Shown here one piece after another: positions 8,508 through 15,394 of a stretch of 41,129 bases of DNA. Under the pieces are notes generated by a model that saw only the letters and a list, made by a program, of their open reading frames with translations, was not told where the DNA came from and searched no databases. This DNA comes from Oscillatoriales cyanobacterium (GTDB lineage: Bacteria; Cyanobacteriota; Cyanobacteriia; Cyanobacteriales; Microcoleaceae), in contig RDXX01000036.1 of NCBI GenBank assembly GCA_004292955.1, positions 1 through 41,129 of the forward strand, in the 5' to 3' direction. A program made the translations under genes and the position numbers. Position 1 is the stretch's first letter; each line of letters begins with the position of its first letter.

Positions 8508-8785
8508 TTGACACTCCCCGACTATCAAGGTACGGGGATTCTTAAGACATTTCTGTCAAAATATCCCTATTGCTAGGGTTCCCAGGCTGACTACGTTTGC
8601 ACGCTTAAGTGCGTAATCATATGTCCTCAAAAATGTTTTAGGCGTAGACTTTCCCACCGGGAGGGGGTAGGTTTTTAAATCTTGTCTGATCTGTTTATTC
8701 TACCATCTTCATTTGTGAAGATGGATTTGTTATTTTACTTAACAATGGCAAAAAGCCGTCCTATAAGGACGGGGTTTTTAACCCA
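8508..8785 (-). mobile_element. IS200/IS605-type relic without transposase
   Basis: The left edge (read on the minus strand: GAATCCCCG, hairpin, CGGGGAGTGTCAA) is the typical right end of a tnpB-bearing element and matches the right end of the tnpB copy at 39975-40015. Further hairpins lie at 8703-8724 (CCATCTTC with GAAGATGG) and 8756-8772 (CCGTCC with GGACGG, followed by TTTTT), the latter resembling the opposite end. The roughly 275 bp between carry no reading frame. It is therefore probably a deletion derivative mobilised in trans. Exact right boundary uncertain. Confidence 0.65.
8514..8519 (-). promoter_or_regulatory. ribosome-binding site for cobS inside the IS end
   Basis: On the minus strand GGGGAG is followed by seven bases and then the cobS ATG. 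The GGGGAG is part of the element's terminal hairpin, so folding of that hairpin could mask it. Confidence 0.55.
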
Positions 8786-9054
8786 ATTTTTTGATAAGGT
8801 AGAAAATTTTTCATGTTGTATGCGGTTGCTAATCCATTAGCCTGTGCCAGAATTGGAATTGTAACAGCCTAGTCCTTTGGATCGGGCATTCCTCCTGCCC
8901 GAGCTCTTTTCCCCGGAAAACCTCTGCCGGCAGCGATCCCGAAGATCCCAATCTAAAATGGCTAAACTTAAGATCCGCGTTTCCCGTATCCAGAATTCTA
9001 GCTAACTCCCTGATTTCCAAGTCGGGAACATATTACAACAGAGGCTTTTGCTCC
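8786..9054. other. intergenic DNA, no feature recognised
   Basis: Between the IS relic and the next start codon I see no gene, tRNA or clear promoter. A GC-rich stretch (8880-8945) has short inverted matches such as GGGCA with TGCCC, possibly the 5' untranslated region of the gene at 9055. Confidence 0.4.
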
Positions 9055-9501
9055 ATGAGTGACCAATTAAATAACAGGGTAGTTGCTCCTTGCATCATCG
9101 ATACAGGCATTGTCGTCAACAAGCGCGATATCAAAAGATTGCTGTTTGATTTAGGACGTGTCCGCTACCTTCACATCCAAGATGGCAAGATTTACAGCGA
9201 AGGGGAAGGTTATGTGCTCGAAGTCTTCGCCAACCCCGATCGTTCTACCCTGATTGCCAACCACGCGCTTTATTTGAACGTATATAGTTTTGATTACCTG
9301 GAACTTAAACAGTCCCCAGAAGAAGGTTCTTATTTTGACCTGATGCAAGATGGACGGCAGTTGCGGTTAATTCCTCTCTCCAATCCCTTGCAAGAACAAG
9401 TCGCCCGCAATTTAAATGCTGCGGCGTTGGATGCGGTGGTCGATCAGGTACTCTCAGGAAATTGGGATCTGCAATTGGATGAGGATGATTCTCCGTTTTA
9501 A
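9055..9501 (+). CDS. conserved cyanobacterial protein of unknown function
   Basis: A 148-residue soluble, acidic protein. It starts at ATG 9055 with MSDQLNNRVVAPCIIDTGIVV, contains RYLHIQDGKIYSEGEGYVLEVFANPDRSTLIAN and ends in an acidic tail (LQLDEDDSPF). No catalytic motif, signal peptide or membrane segment is seen; alternating beta strands are likely. It lies 230 bases upstream of tgt on the same strand but separated by a tandem repeat, so co-transcription is uncertain. I recognise it as the sort of protein conserved across cyanobacteria without an assigned function. Confidence 0.75.
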   Translation: MSDQLNNRVVAPCIIDTGIVVNKRDIKRLLFDLGRVRYLHIQDGKIYSEGEGYVLEVFANPDRSTLIANHALYLNVYSFDYLELKQSPEEGSYFDLMQDGRQLRLIPLSNPLQEQVARNLNAAALDAVVDQVLSGNWDLQLDEDDSPF

Positions 9502-9514
9502 TCGTCAGTCAGTC

Positions 9515-9554
9515 GATTTTAGATTTTAGATTTTAGATTTTAGATTTTAGATTT
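9515..9554. repeat. seven-base tandem repeat (GATTTTA)n
   Basis: About five and a half consecutive GATTTTA units lie 14 bases after the stop of the preceding gene. The rest of 9555-9734 shows no feature apart from being the upstream region of tgt. Confidence 0.9.
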
Positions 9555-9734
9555 CCTCGCAGCTTTGAATCTGGGAGGTAGAGTTAAGGTCTAAAATTTT
9601 TTGCTCTCCACGACGATTGTCGGAAACTTGTCTCTGTTTTTGGGCGGGGTCATGGTTTTTTTTGTCGCGATGTCAACAACAATAGATTACATAACACGGA
9701 CTGCCCAGTAGCGGTTAACGATCGACGGTGACTA

Positions 9735-10865
9735 ATGACTGAAGACAAGGCAAAATTTTCTTTTAAATGTCAGGCTAATTGCAGCCATACCCAAGCACGT
9801 GCAGGGGTTTTTGCGACTCCCCACGGTATTGTGGAAACGCCTAAATTTATGCCGGTGGGGACGCTGGCTAATGTCAAAACCTTGACACCGGCACATCTTG
9901 AGGACGCAGGTTCTCAAATGGTTTTGGCAAATACTTATCATTTGCACTTGCAGCCCGGGGAAGCGATTGTCGCCGGCGCGGGCGGATTGCACAAATTCAT
10001 GGCTTGGCCTGGCCCGATTCTGACGGATTCGGGCGGCTTTCAGGTGTTTAGCTTGAGCCAAATGCGGACTATTTCTGAGAATGGGGTGACTTTTCGAGCT
10101 CCCCGCGACGGCCGCATCATTAATTTAACGCCGGAAAAGTCGATCGAGATTCAGAACGAGTTGGGCGCTGACGTGATTATGGCCTTCGATGAGTGTCCGC
10201 CTTACCCCGCTACACGGGACGAGGTGGAGGCGGCCACAGATCGCACTTACCGCTGGCTGCAACGCTGTATGCAAGCTCACTCACGCCCGGAGCAAGCTTT
10301 GTTCGGTATCGTCCAGGGGGGCGTTTTCCCAGATTTGCGATCGCGCGCGGCGAACCAGTTGGTAGACTTGGATTTGCCCGGTTATGCGATCGGCGGAGTT
10401 AGCGTCGGCGAATCGGGGGATTTGATCGCAGATATTGTGAGAGTTACTGCGCCCCTGTTACCGGCAAATAAACCCCGTTATTTGATGGGGATTGGCACCT
10501 ATCGCGAAATGGCCTTGGCTGTGGCGAGTGGCGTAGATATGTTTGACTGCGTGATTCCGACTCGGCTGGGCCGTCACGGCACGGCTTTTGTGCGTGGGGA
10601 ACGCTGGAATTTGAAAAATGCTCGGTTTCGGGAGGATTTTGCTCCGCTGGATGAGTCTTGTCCTTGCTATACCTGCCAAAAATTCAGCCGGGCTTATTTG
10701 GCACATTTGGCGCGGGCTAAGGAAGCACTCAGCTATACTTTGCTGGCGCTGCACAACGTGACAGAGTTGATTCGCTTTACTGGGAGGATGCGGGAGGCGA
10801 TTTTGGCCGATCGATTTACTGAAGAGTTTGCCCACTGGCTGGCACCAACTGTCGATCGATCTTGA
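9735..10865 (+). CDS. tgt: tRNA-guanine transglycosylase (queuine/preQ1)
   Basis: A 376-residue cytoplasmic enzyme that exchanges G34 in GUN-anticodon tRNAs for preQ1 in queuosine synthesis. Motifs: D98 in [11 protein letters not shown] (general acid/base), the substrate-binding DECPP at 152-156, GIVQGG at 191-196, GYAIGG at 216-221, the nucleophile Asp in [10 protein letters not shown] (about 271), and a zinc site C309-x-C311-x2-C314 with H340. All key residues are present and length matches bacterial Tgt. psbK follows 60 bases downstream on the same strand, an arrangement seen in several cyanobacteria, so the two may share a transcript. Confidence 0.97.
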   Translation: MTEDKAKFSFKCQANCSHTQARAGVFATPHGIVETPKFMPVGTLANVKTLTPAHLEDAGSQMVLANTYHLHLQPGEAIVAGAGGLHKFMAWPGPILTDSGGFQVFSLSQMRTISENGVTFRAPRDGRIINLTPEKSIEIQNELGADVIMAFDECPPYPATRDEVEAATDRTYRWLQRCMQAHSRPEQALFGIVQGGVFPDLRSRAANQLVDLDLPGYAIGGVSVGESGDLIADIVRVTAPLLPANKPRYLMGIGTYREMALAVASGVDMFDCVIPTRLGRHGTAFVRGERWNLKNARFREDFAPLDESCPCYTCQKFSRAYLAHLARAKEALSYTLLALHNVTELIRFTGRMREAILADRFTEEFAHWLAPTVDRS

Positions 10866-10925
10866 TTGGCTTTGGTGAAGATATGCGACAATTATTAAAA
10901 TTGTGTTGGATAGGTAGGTTGATTC

Positions 10926-11063
10926 ATGGAAGCTGCATTACTGTTGGCTAAACTCCCCGAAGCTTATGCGATCTTTGATCCTTTGATTAATGTTTTGCCA
11001 GTGATTCCCGTGTTTTTCTTGCTGCTGGCTTTTGTCTGGCAAGCGGCTGTCGGGTTCAGATAA
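10926..11063 (+). CDS. psbK: photosystem II reaction centre protein K
   Basis: A 45-residue precursor. A short leader (MEAALLLA) precedes the mature form starting [12 protein letters not shown], with a single membrane span ([19 protein letters not shown]) and the conserved end VGFR. It matches the known PsbK family, including the plastid protein, almost residue for residue. PsbK is a low-mass subunit at the periphery of PSII near CP43, supporting dimer stability and plastoquinone/PsbZ binding. It follows tgt directly and is followed by a strong terminator, so the tgt-psbK unit ends here. It is too short for most gene finders. Confidence 0.96.
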   Translation: MEAALLLAKLPEAYAIFDPLINVLPVIPVFFLLLAFVWQAAVGFR

Positions 11064-11076
11064 GTTTCATTTCATT

Positions 11077-11113
11077 AAAAAGCAGGGGCAATTTACCAAT
11101 TGCCCCTGCTTTT
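11077..11113 (+). terminator. Rho-independent-type terminator after psbK
   Basis: A perfect 13-bp stem (AGCAGGGGCAATT at 11081-11093 with its complement at 11098-11110), loop TACC, flanked by AAAA before and a short T run after. It starts 17 bases after the psbK stop. Confidence 0.9.
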
Positions 11114-11222
11114 AGCTGTTGAGTTTTTGAGCCGATCTCGTTTACGGTTATTTTGGAATTATTTAACCGCAGAGAACGCAGAGAAAGAGCCCAGAGATCT
11201 GAATAATTTTGATATGCTATGT

Positions 11223-11801
11223 TTAGCCCTGGCCCATCGCAATTTTAAATGCCGGTCTTTCTGAGATGCGCTTCATGTAATCTAAAACAGCCGGGTAAGG
11301 ACTGAGATCGACTTGTAGCATCATCGGAATGTAAATCAACATCGATCCGACTGCTGCGTCAGCGACACCGAATTCATCGCCCATTAAAAACTGCTGTTTC
11401 TCGAAAATGCTATTTAATGGTTGTAACAATTTCGGGGTTTCGCGATCGCGGCTGGCTTCGACAAATATTCCCGGGCCGAGAGTGGCGTTAGCAAAGATGA
11501 CCCACTGCACGATTTCGGCTTGTTTTTCCACAGTGTCCGGCATCTTACCATATTTTTGAGCTAAATACAGCAAAATTGCCCCGGACTCCCAAAGTTTAAA
11601 ATCTCCGTCCACAATAGCTGGTACTTTGCCGATCGGGTTAATTTCCAGAAACTCAGGCTGCAAGTGTTCCGCTGCTTGCATATCCAGCAAGACGAATTCG
11701 TAAGGAACCGCTATTTCTTCGAGATACCACTTGACAATTGAGGCCCTACTGCGACCTTGGCCGTAAAGTTTTAGCACGGAATTTTTATCCTTGTAATGCA
11801 A
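11223..11801 (-). CDS. glutathione S-transferase family protein
   Basis: A 192-residue protein with the two-domain GST layout. The thioredoxin-like N-terminal domain (residues about 8-85) starts LKLYGQGRSRASIVKWYLEE, where the Ser of RSRAS is in the position of the catalytic Ser of beta/theta-like GSTs; the cis-Pro motif KVPAIVDGDFKLWESGAILLYLA contains the glutathione-contacting ES. Residues about 95-190 form the helical C-terminal domain with the N-capping motif FGVADAAVGSML. It would conjugate glutathione or act as a thiol reductase in the cytosol. Substrate cannot be predicted. The gene faces away from psbK across the terminator. Confidence 0.92.
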   Translation of the reverse strand: MHYKDKNSVLKLYGQGRSRASIVKWYLEEIAVPYEFVLLDMQAAEHLQPEFLEINPIGKVPAIVDGDFKLWESGAILLYLAQKYGKMPDTVEKQAEIVQWVIFANATLGPGIFVEASRDRETPKLLQPLNSIFEKQQFLMGDEFGVADAAVGSMLIYIPMMLQVDLSPYPAVLDYMKRISERPAFKIAMGQG

Positions 11802-11825
11802 TATTGTTGTTATAGCATTTTTGGT

Positions 11826-11880
11826 CAGTTGACAGTTGATAGTTGATAGTTGATAGTTGTCAGTTGATAGTTGTTGATTG
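11826..11880. repeat. seven-base tandem repeat (AGTTGAT)n
   Basis: About seven units of AGTTGAT / AGTTGTC lie just upstream of the GST gene start. Confidence 0.85.
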
Positions 11881-11927
11881 GGAATTAGCCATTTGAAATT
11901 AGAACCTTCTGAGAATGCTGATGTTAC

Positions 11928-12018
11928 GGGATCATCTCAGTTTTGCATTTACAGTGCGAGCTCTTAAGCTCGCACTACCTACCATAAAAAATGCTTCTTG
12001 CAAAACTGAGATGCTCCC
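11928..12018. mobile_element. MITE with 8-bp target duplication (family A), copy 1
   Basis: A 91-bp element beginning GGGATCATCTCAGTTTTGCA and ending TGCAAAACTGAGATGCTCCC, near-perfect terminal inverted repeats. The flanks are an exact 8-bp direct repeat GATGTTAC at 11920-11927 and 12019-12026. The interior is a palindrome AGTGCGAGC / GCTCGCACT. No coding potential. Confidence 0.85.
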
Positions 12019-12040
12019 GATGTTACGGTGGGGAAAACGA

Positions 12041-12190
12041 CTAATGACTAATAACGTTCACTTTTCGGGGACAGCGCTACCGATTACTGACTAATGACTA
12101 ATAACGTTCGCGAGCCGGGGACAGCGCTACCGATTACTGACTAATGACTAATAACGTTCGCGAGCCGGGGACAGCGCTACCGATTACTGA
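12041..12190. repeat. 50-bp tandem repeat, three copies
   Basis: Units 12041-12090, 12091-12140 and 12141-12190 each contain CTAATGACTAATAACGTTC and GGGGACAGCGCTACC. The second and third are identical; the first differs by a few bases near its middle. The remaining 12191-12436 is AT-rich upstream DNA of the cytochrome gene. Confidence 0.92.
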
Positions 12191-12436
12191 CCCATAACTA
12201 ATGGCACTTCTGTTAAGTGTAAAAACAAGATTCTGCCATCCATTTTTGTTAACTATGAGATGTTATAATTACAATATTCTAATCGACTGTTTTAGTTTAC
12301 ACTAAACTTTAGTAAAATAGCAATATTTCATAATCCATTCATTTTTACGTCACATTTGTTTCACAATTGACTGTTGAAAAATGCCGGGATTAGCTGTATT
12401 ATATGGCAGACTATTTATCAAGTCACAAAATTCAGA

Positions 12437-13036
12437 ATGCCACAATCTCGACCTTACCAACCATTGCTGCTGAGATTACTGCACGGGGCTAACGCTGCGA
12501 TCGCCCTTTTATCAATTTTGAGCGCATTTATAGTGTACAACACCTATGACGGGCGCTTCGGGAAAGTCCCCGTGCCTCGGATTGCAGACATTATCGGGAT
12601 TCACGGCACTTTTGGCAAGCTGTTAATTTTAGGAGTGATGCCAGCTTTTGCATTGTATAGTTTCCATGCAGGTCAAAGACGGTTGGTGCAGCAAGATTCT
12701 TTTGCCAAACTGGCGCAGTTGGGAACACCGATTTGGTGGTACAGTTTGCACCGGATTGTGAATACTTTGATGTTGTTAGCGCTCACTTTTGCGATCGCAT
12801 CTGGCAGTATGGTTAAGGAAGAATGGCTGCCGGCTGGGGATTTGACACAGGTTTGGTATTATTTGCACCTCTCTGGTTGGGTGGTATTGGTGTTTTGTCT
12901 GCTAATACACTTGTTGATGAGTGCGAAGGTGGGAGGTTGGCCCCTAATTTTGTCGATGTTCGATCGCAAATACCGCCCGGAGGATTCACCGGCTGTTTGG
13001 TGGCGGAAAATTCGCTCTTTTGTCGATCGCTCTTAA
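12437..13036 (+). CDS. cytochrome b561-like membrane protein
   Basis: A 199-residue protein from the ATG at 12437 (MPQSRPYQPLLLRLLHGANA); a TTG 63 bases upstream would add 21 residues and is less likely. Four membrane segments are visible at residues about 14-33, 52-72, 103-123 and 138-160. Histidines near segment ends (LLHGA, IGIHGTFG, YSFHAGQ, SLHRIVN, YYLHLSGW, LLIHLLM) are candidates for two haem b ligand pairs, as in cytochrome b561 / b-type bacterial cytochromes. It would carry electrons across the membrane. Redox partners are not evident from the neighbours. Confidence 0.75.
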   Translation: MPQSRPYQPLLLRLLHGANAAIALLSILSAFIVYNTYDGRFGKVPVPRIADIIGIHGTFGKLLILGVMPAFALYSFHAGQRRLVQQDSFAKLAQLGTPIWWYSLHRIVNTLMLLALTFAIASGSMVKEEWLPAGDLTQVWYYLHLSGWVVLVFCLLIHLLMSAKVGGWPLILSMFDRKYRPEDSPAVWWRKIRSFVDRS

Positions 13037-13109
13037 TCGAGAACCCATTGATTGTGCATTATTTCTGGTAAAATCACCACAGACCAAACTATTTAACAAG
13101 TGATCGTAA

Positions 13110-13330
13110 AGGTAATGAGGTATGTTGTTGGGCTTAAGCCCTCTTATATTTATTATCTAGTAAGCAATGCCGAATCAAAAACTCCATTTATAGTCAGCTA
13201 TACTTTATATTTCTGAGAAAGGCTATAGCCTTTCTCAAAAAAATGAGGTATGACTGACAGCTTATAAAACCACTAAACTAAGAAGGGCTGAAGCCCAACA
13301 ACGTACCTCATCTTTCTGACAAAGGCTATA
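13110..13330. mobile_element. two joined MITE-like repeats (family B)
   Basis: The right part (13224-13330) runs from TATAGCCTTTCTCA to ACAAAGGCTATA and carries the same interior as copy 1 at 3157. The left part (about 13110-13227) lacks a clear left end and ends in TCTGAGAAAGGCTATA, sharing the TATA with its neighbour. Both include halves of the GTTGGGCTT / AAGCCCAAC palindrome. No genes. Confidence 0.6.
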
Positions 13331-13364
13331 ATAACTCCCAACAACATCAAAAATCAATTAATTT

Positions 13365-14945
13365 ATGCAAGTTTGTCTCGTTACAGGTGGTAATTCCGGT
13401 GTTGGTTTAATGACATCTTTAGGTTTAGCTAAATTAGGACATCATGTCTTTATTGCTTGCCGATCCCAGAAAAAAGCGACAAACGCGATCGCCTACATCC
13501 GTGAAACCACTGGAAATCCCAATATAGAATATTTACCCTTAAATCTCGCCTCCTTAGAGTCAGTGCGTCACTGTGTCAAGCTATTTCAAGACCGAAATTT
13601 GCCCTTACATATCCTCGTCAATAATGCCGGAATATTCGATGCCAGAGGAATGACTCAAGAAGGATTTGAGTTGATTTGGGGGACTAATTATTTAGGTCAT
13701 TTTCTTCTGACTTATTTATTATTAGATAAGATACCAGATTCCGCCTCAAGTCGCGTGATTTTCGTCTCCTCAGATTTAGCATTAAAACCCACTCAAATTA
13801 AATGGGATTTATTTATCAAAAAAACACCCTTAAATTTTATCGAATCATATAACCAGTCAAAACTTTGCCTGTTGCTCTTAACCAGACAACTTGCCCAAAA
13901 ATTAACGAATGTCACAGTTAACGCAGTTCATCCAGGTTTTGTCCAATCTAATATTACCATCGGTCATCGTTTGAGCAAATATCTCGGTTTAGGAATTAGT
14001 CCCGAACAGGGAGCTTATAGCAGTCTCTTATGTGCAAATTCTCCAGAATTTGAGTTGATCGCAGGTAAATTTTTAGGTCGAACAGGACAAGAAATAACAT
14101 TACCTGTATTAGCACAAAATAATGATTTATGCCAACAGTTATGGGAAAAAAGTTTATTATGGACTGGCTGCACTCAATCCGTCCAGAAAGAAAGAAATAA
14201 TTATGATGCTACTGATGGGATATGGGGGCCTTACGATCTCAAGTTAAATCAGGATGAACTCGCGACTATTTGCGATCGTATCTTTAAGGAAGTTTTACCA
14301 AAACCGCCCGTTAAAGTTTTATTGACTCAGGCATTAAAAGCCCTTTTGAGGTGCCAATTTGGTTCAATTATGTTACTGCTGGTTCAATGTTACAAAGGCC
14401 AATTCTATATGGAAAGACATTTAGATTCGGCTGCGGTGTTGCACCTGTGTCAAGATGATAATTTATTGAAAATACTGACAGCTTATTTAGGAGACAATTT
14501 ACAATTATGGCGGTCAGAATTATGGGTCAATTATCCCTCGCGTCAATTAATTCCTTTTTGGCATCGAGATATTTATCCTAATTTACTGACTGGGGAGGGA
14601 AAAACAATTAATATTTATATTGGTTTAACAGAAGTAACGGAGACAAACGGGTTTGAATATATCTCGAAAAGTGACCTCAAAAAATGTCAAGTCAAAATTA
14701 CCGATTTCTTTAGTGGGAATCATTTTTTTCGAGTTCCCAATGAAGTTGAAGAGAAGGCGATTCCGGTAGTTTTAAAACCCGGTGAGTTTATTTTATTTAC
14801 CGATCAACTTGTACATCGTTCGATTTATAATAGAAGTGGCAAAGTTCGTCTTTCTTTAACATTGCGGGTCGCCCAACCGAGTATAAAAGTTTTACCAGGT
14901 TACACTTCTAATTATCAGGAACCTGTCACTCTGAATTCTAGGTAA
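13365..14945 (+). CDS. SDR oxidoreductase fused to phytanoyl-CoA dioxygenase-like domain
   Basis: A 526-residue two-domain protein. Residues 1-270 are a classical short-chain dehydrogenase related to the retinol dehydrogenase / protochlorophyllide reductase-like group: TGGNSGVG (7-14) binds NAD(P), NNAG at 86-89, Ser 135/136 and Y162-x3-K166 form the catalytic set. Residues about 285-526 resemble the 2-oxoglutarate/Fe(II) PhyH family: H400-R-D402 (PFWHRDIYPN) and H484 (LVHRS) give the iron triad, and R495 or R501 would bind 2-oxoglutarate. Both catalytic sets look intact. A single chain that oxidises or reduces and hydroxylates a lipid or natural product is plausible; substrate unknown. The gene is AT-richer than its neighbours. 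Confidence 0.82.
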   Translation: MQVCLVTGGNSGVGLMTSLGLAKLGHHVFIACRSQKKATNAIAYIRETTGNPNIEYLPLNLASLESVRHCVKLFQDRNLPLHILVNNAGIFDARGMTQEGFELIWGTNYLGHFLLTYLLLDKIPDSASSRVIFVSSDLALKPTQIKWDLFIKKTPLNFIESYNQSKLCLLLLTRQLAQKLTNVTVNAVHPGFVQSNITIGHRLSKYLGLGISPEQGAYSSLLCANSPEFELIAGKFLGRTGQEITLPVLAQNNDLCQQLWEKSLLWTGCTQSVQKERNNYDATDGIWGPYDLKLNQDELATICDRIFKEVLPKPPVKVLLTQALKALLRCQFGSIMLLLVQCYKGQFYMERHLDSAAVLHLCQDDNLLKILTAYLGDNLQLWRSELWVNYPSRQLIPFWHRDIYPNLLTGEGKTINIYIGLTEVTETNGFEYISKSDLKKCQVKITDFFSGNHFFRVPNEVEEKAIPVVLKPGEFILFTDQLVHRSIYNRSGKVRLSLTLRVAQPSIKVLPGYTSNYQEPVTLNSR

Positions 14946-14953
14946 GTTGGGGA

Positions 14954-15232
14954 TTGGGGATTAAAATTTTATTTATTTCTTATTTCTTTCTTCTTTGTGG
15001 TGAAAGTGAAGAATGTCAGCCAATTAGTGCAGAAGCTGAAGCAGAAGTTGCTCTGACTAGAAATGTGAAGAAGACTTTTTTCAATAACCAATCCGTAAAA
15101 AATGGTAACAAGAATAATAGTCCGATCGCTCTTAATGAAAAAATGAACAGAAATATCGTATTAATGGTTGTAGAAGTTTTGGTGATGGGAGGTTGGTTGT
15201 TTGCTGTGGCTGCTCCTTTATTATTCCCCTAA
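14954..15232 (+). CDS. possible small membrane protein
   Basis: A 92-residue open frame starting at TTG 14954, eight bases after the fusion gene. The first third looks like a hydrophobic leader (ILFISYFFLLCGE), the middle is low-complexity, and the end MNRNIVLMVVEVLVMGGWLFAVAAPLLFP is one membrane span. The last ATG (near 15144) could instead begin a 29-residue membrane peptide. No family recognised; it may be non-coding. Confidence 0.3.
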   Translation: MGIKILFISYFFLLCGESEECQPISAEAEAEVALTRNVKKTFFNNQSVKNGNKNNSPIALNEKMNRNIVLMVVEVLVMGGWLFAVAAPLLFP

Positions 15233-15274
15233 TCCTATCATATCAAGTTTGGTGAAGAATTTAGAATTAGGTTT

Positions 15275-15323
15275 GTAGTGAGGACTTCAGTCCTTCATGA
15301 ATGCGGACTAAAGTCCTCACTAC
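15275..15323. repeat. GTAGTGAGGACTT hairpin repeat (family D)
   Basis: GTAGTGAGGACTTCAGTCC pairs with GGACTAAAGTCCTCACTAC with one mismatch. A half-copy lies at 23510-23535 and a related perfect hairpin at 24713-24762. It sits between convergent genes and could also act as a bidirectional terminator. Confidence 0.75.
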
Positions 15324-15394
15324 TAACCGATATGAAGCTTTTTGTGGTGAGCGACAAGATTTGTGGCGGGTTTCCTAGGCTGCGGAATACCCGC

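Noticed and set aside
8829..9020. Minus-strand frame in the 8.8-9.0 kb gap
   Set aside because: Short, no similarity, and lies in probable leader DNA of the gene at 9055.
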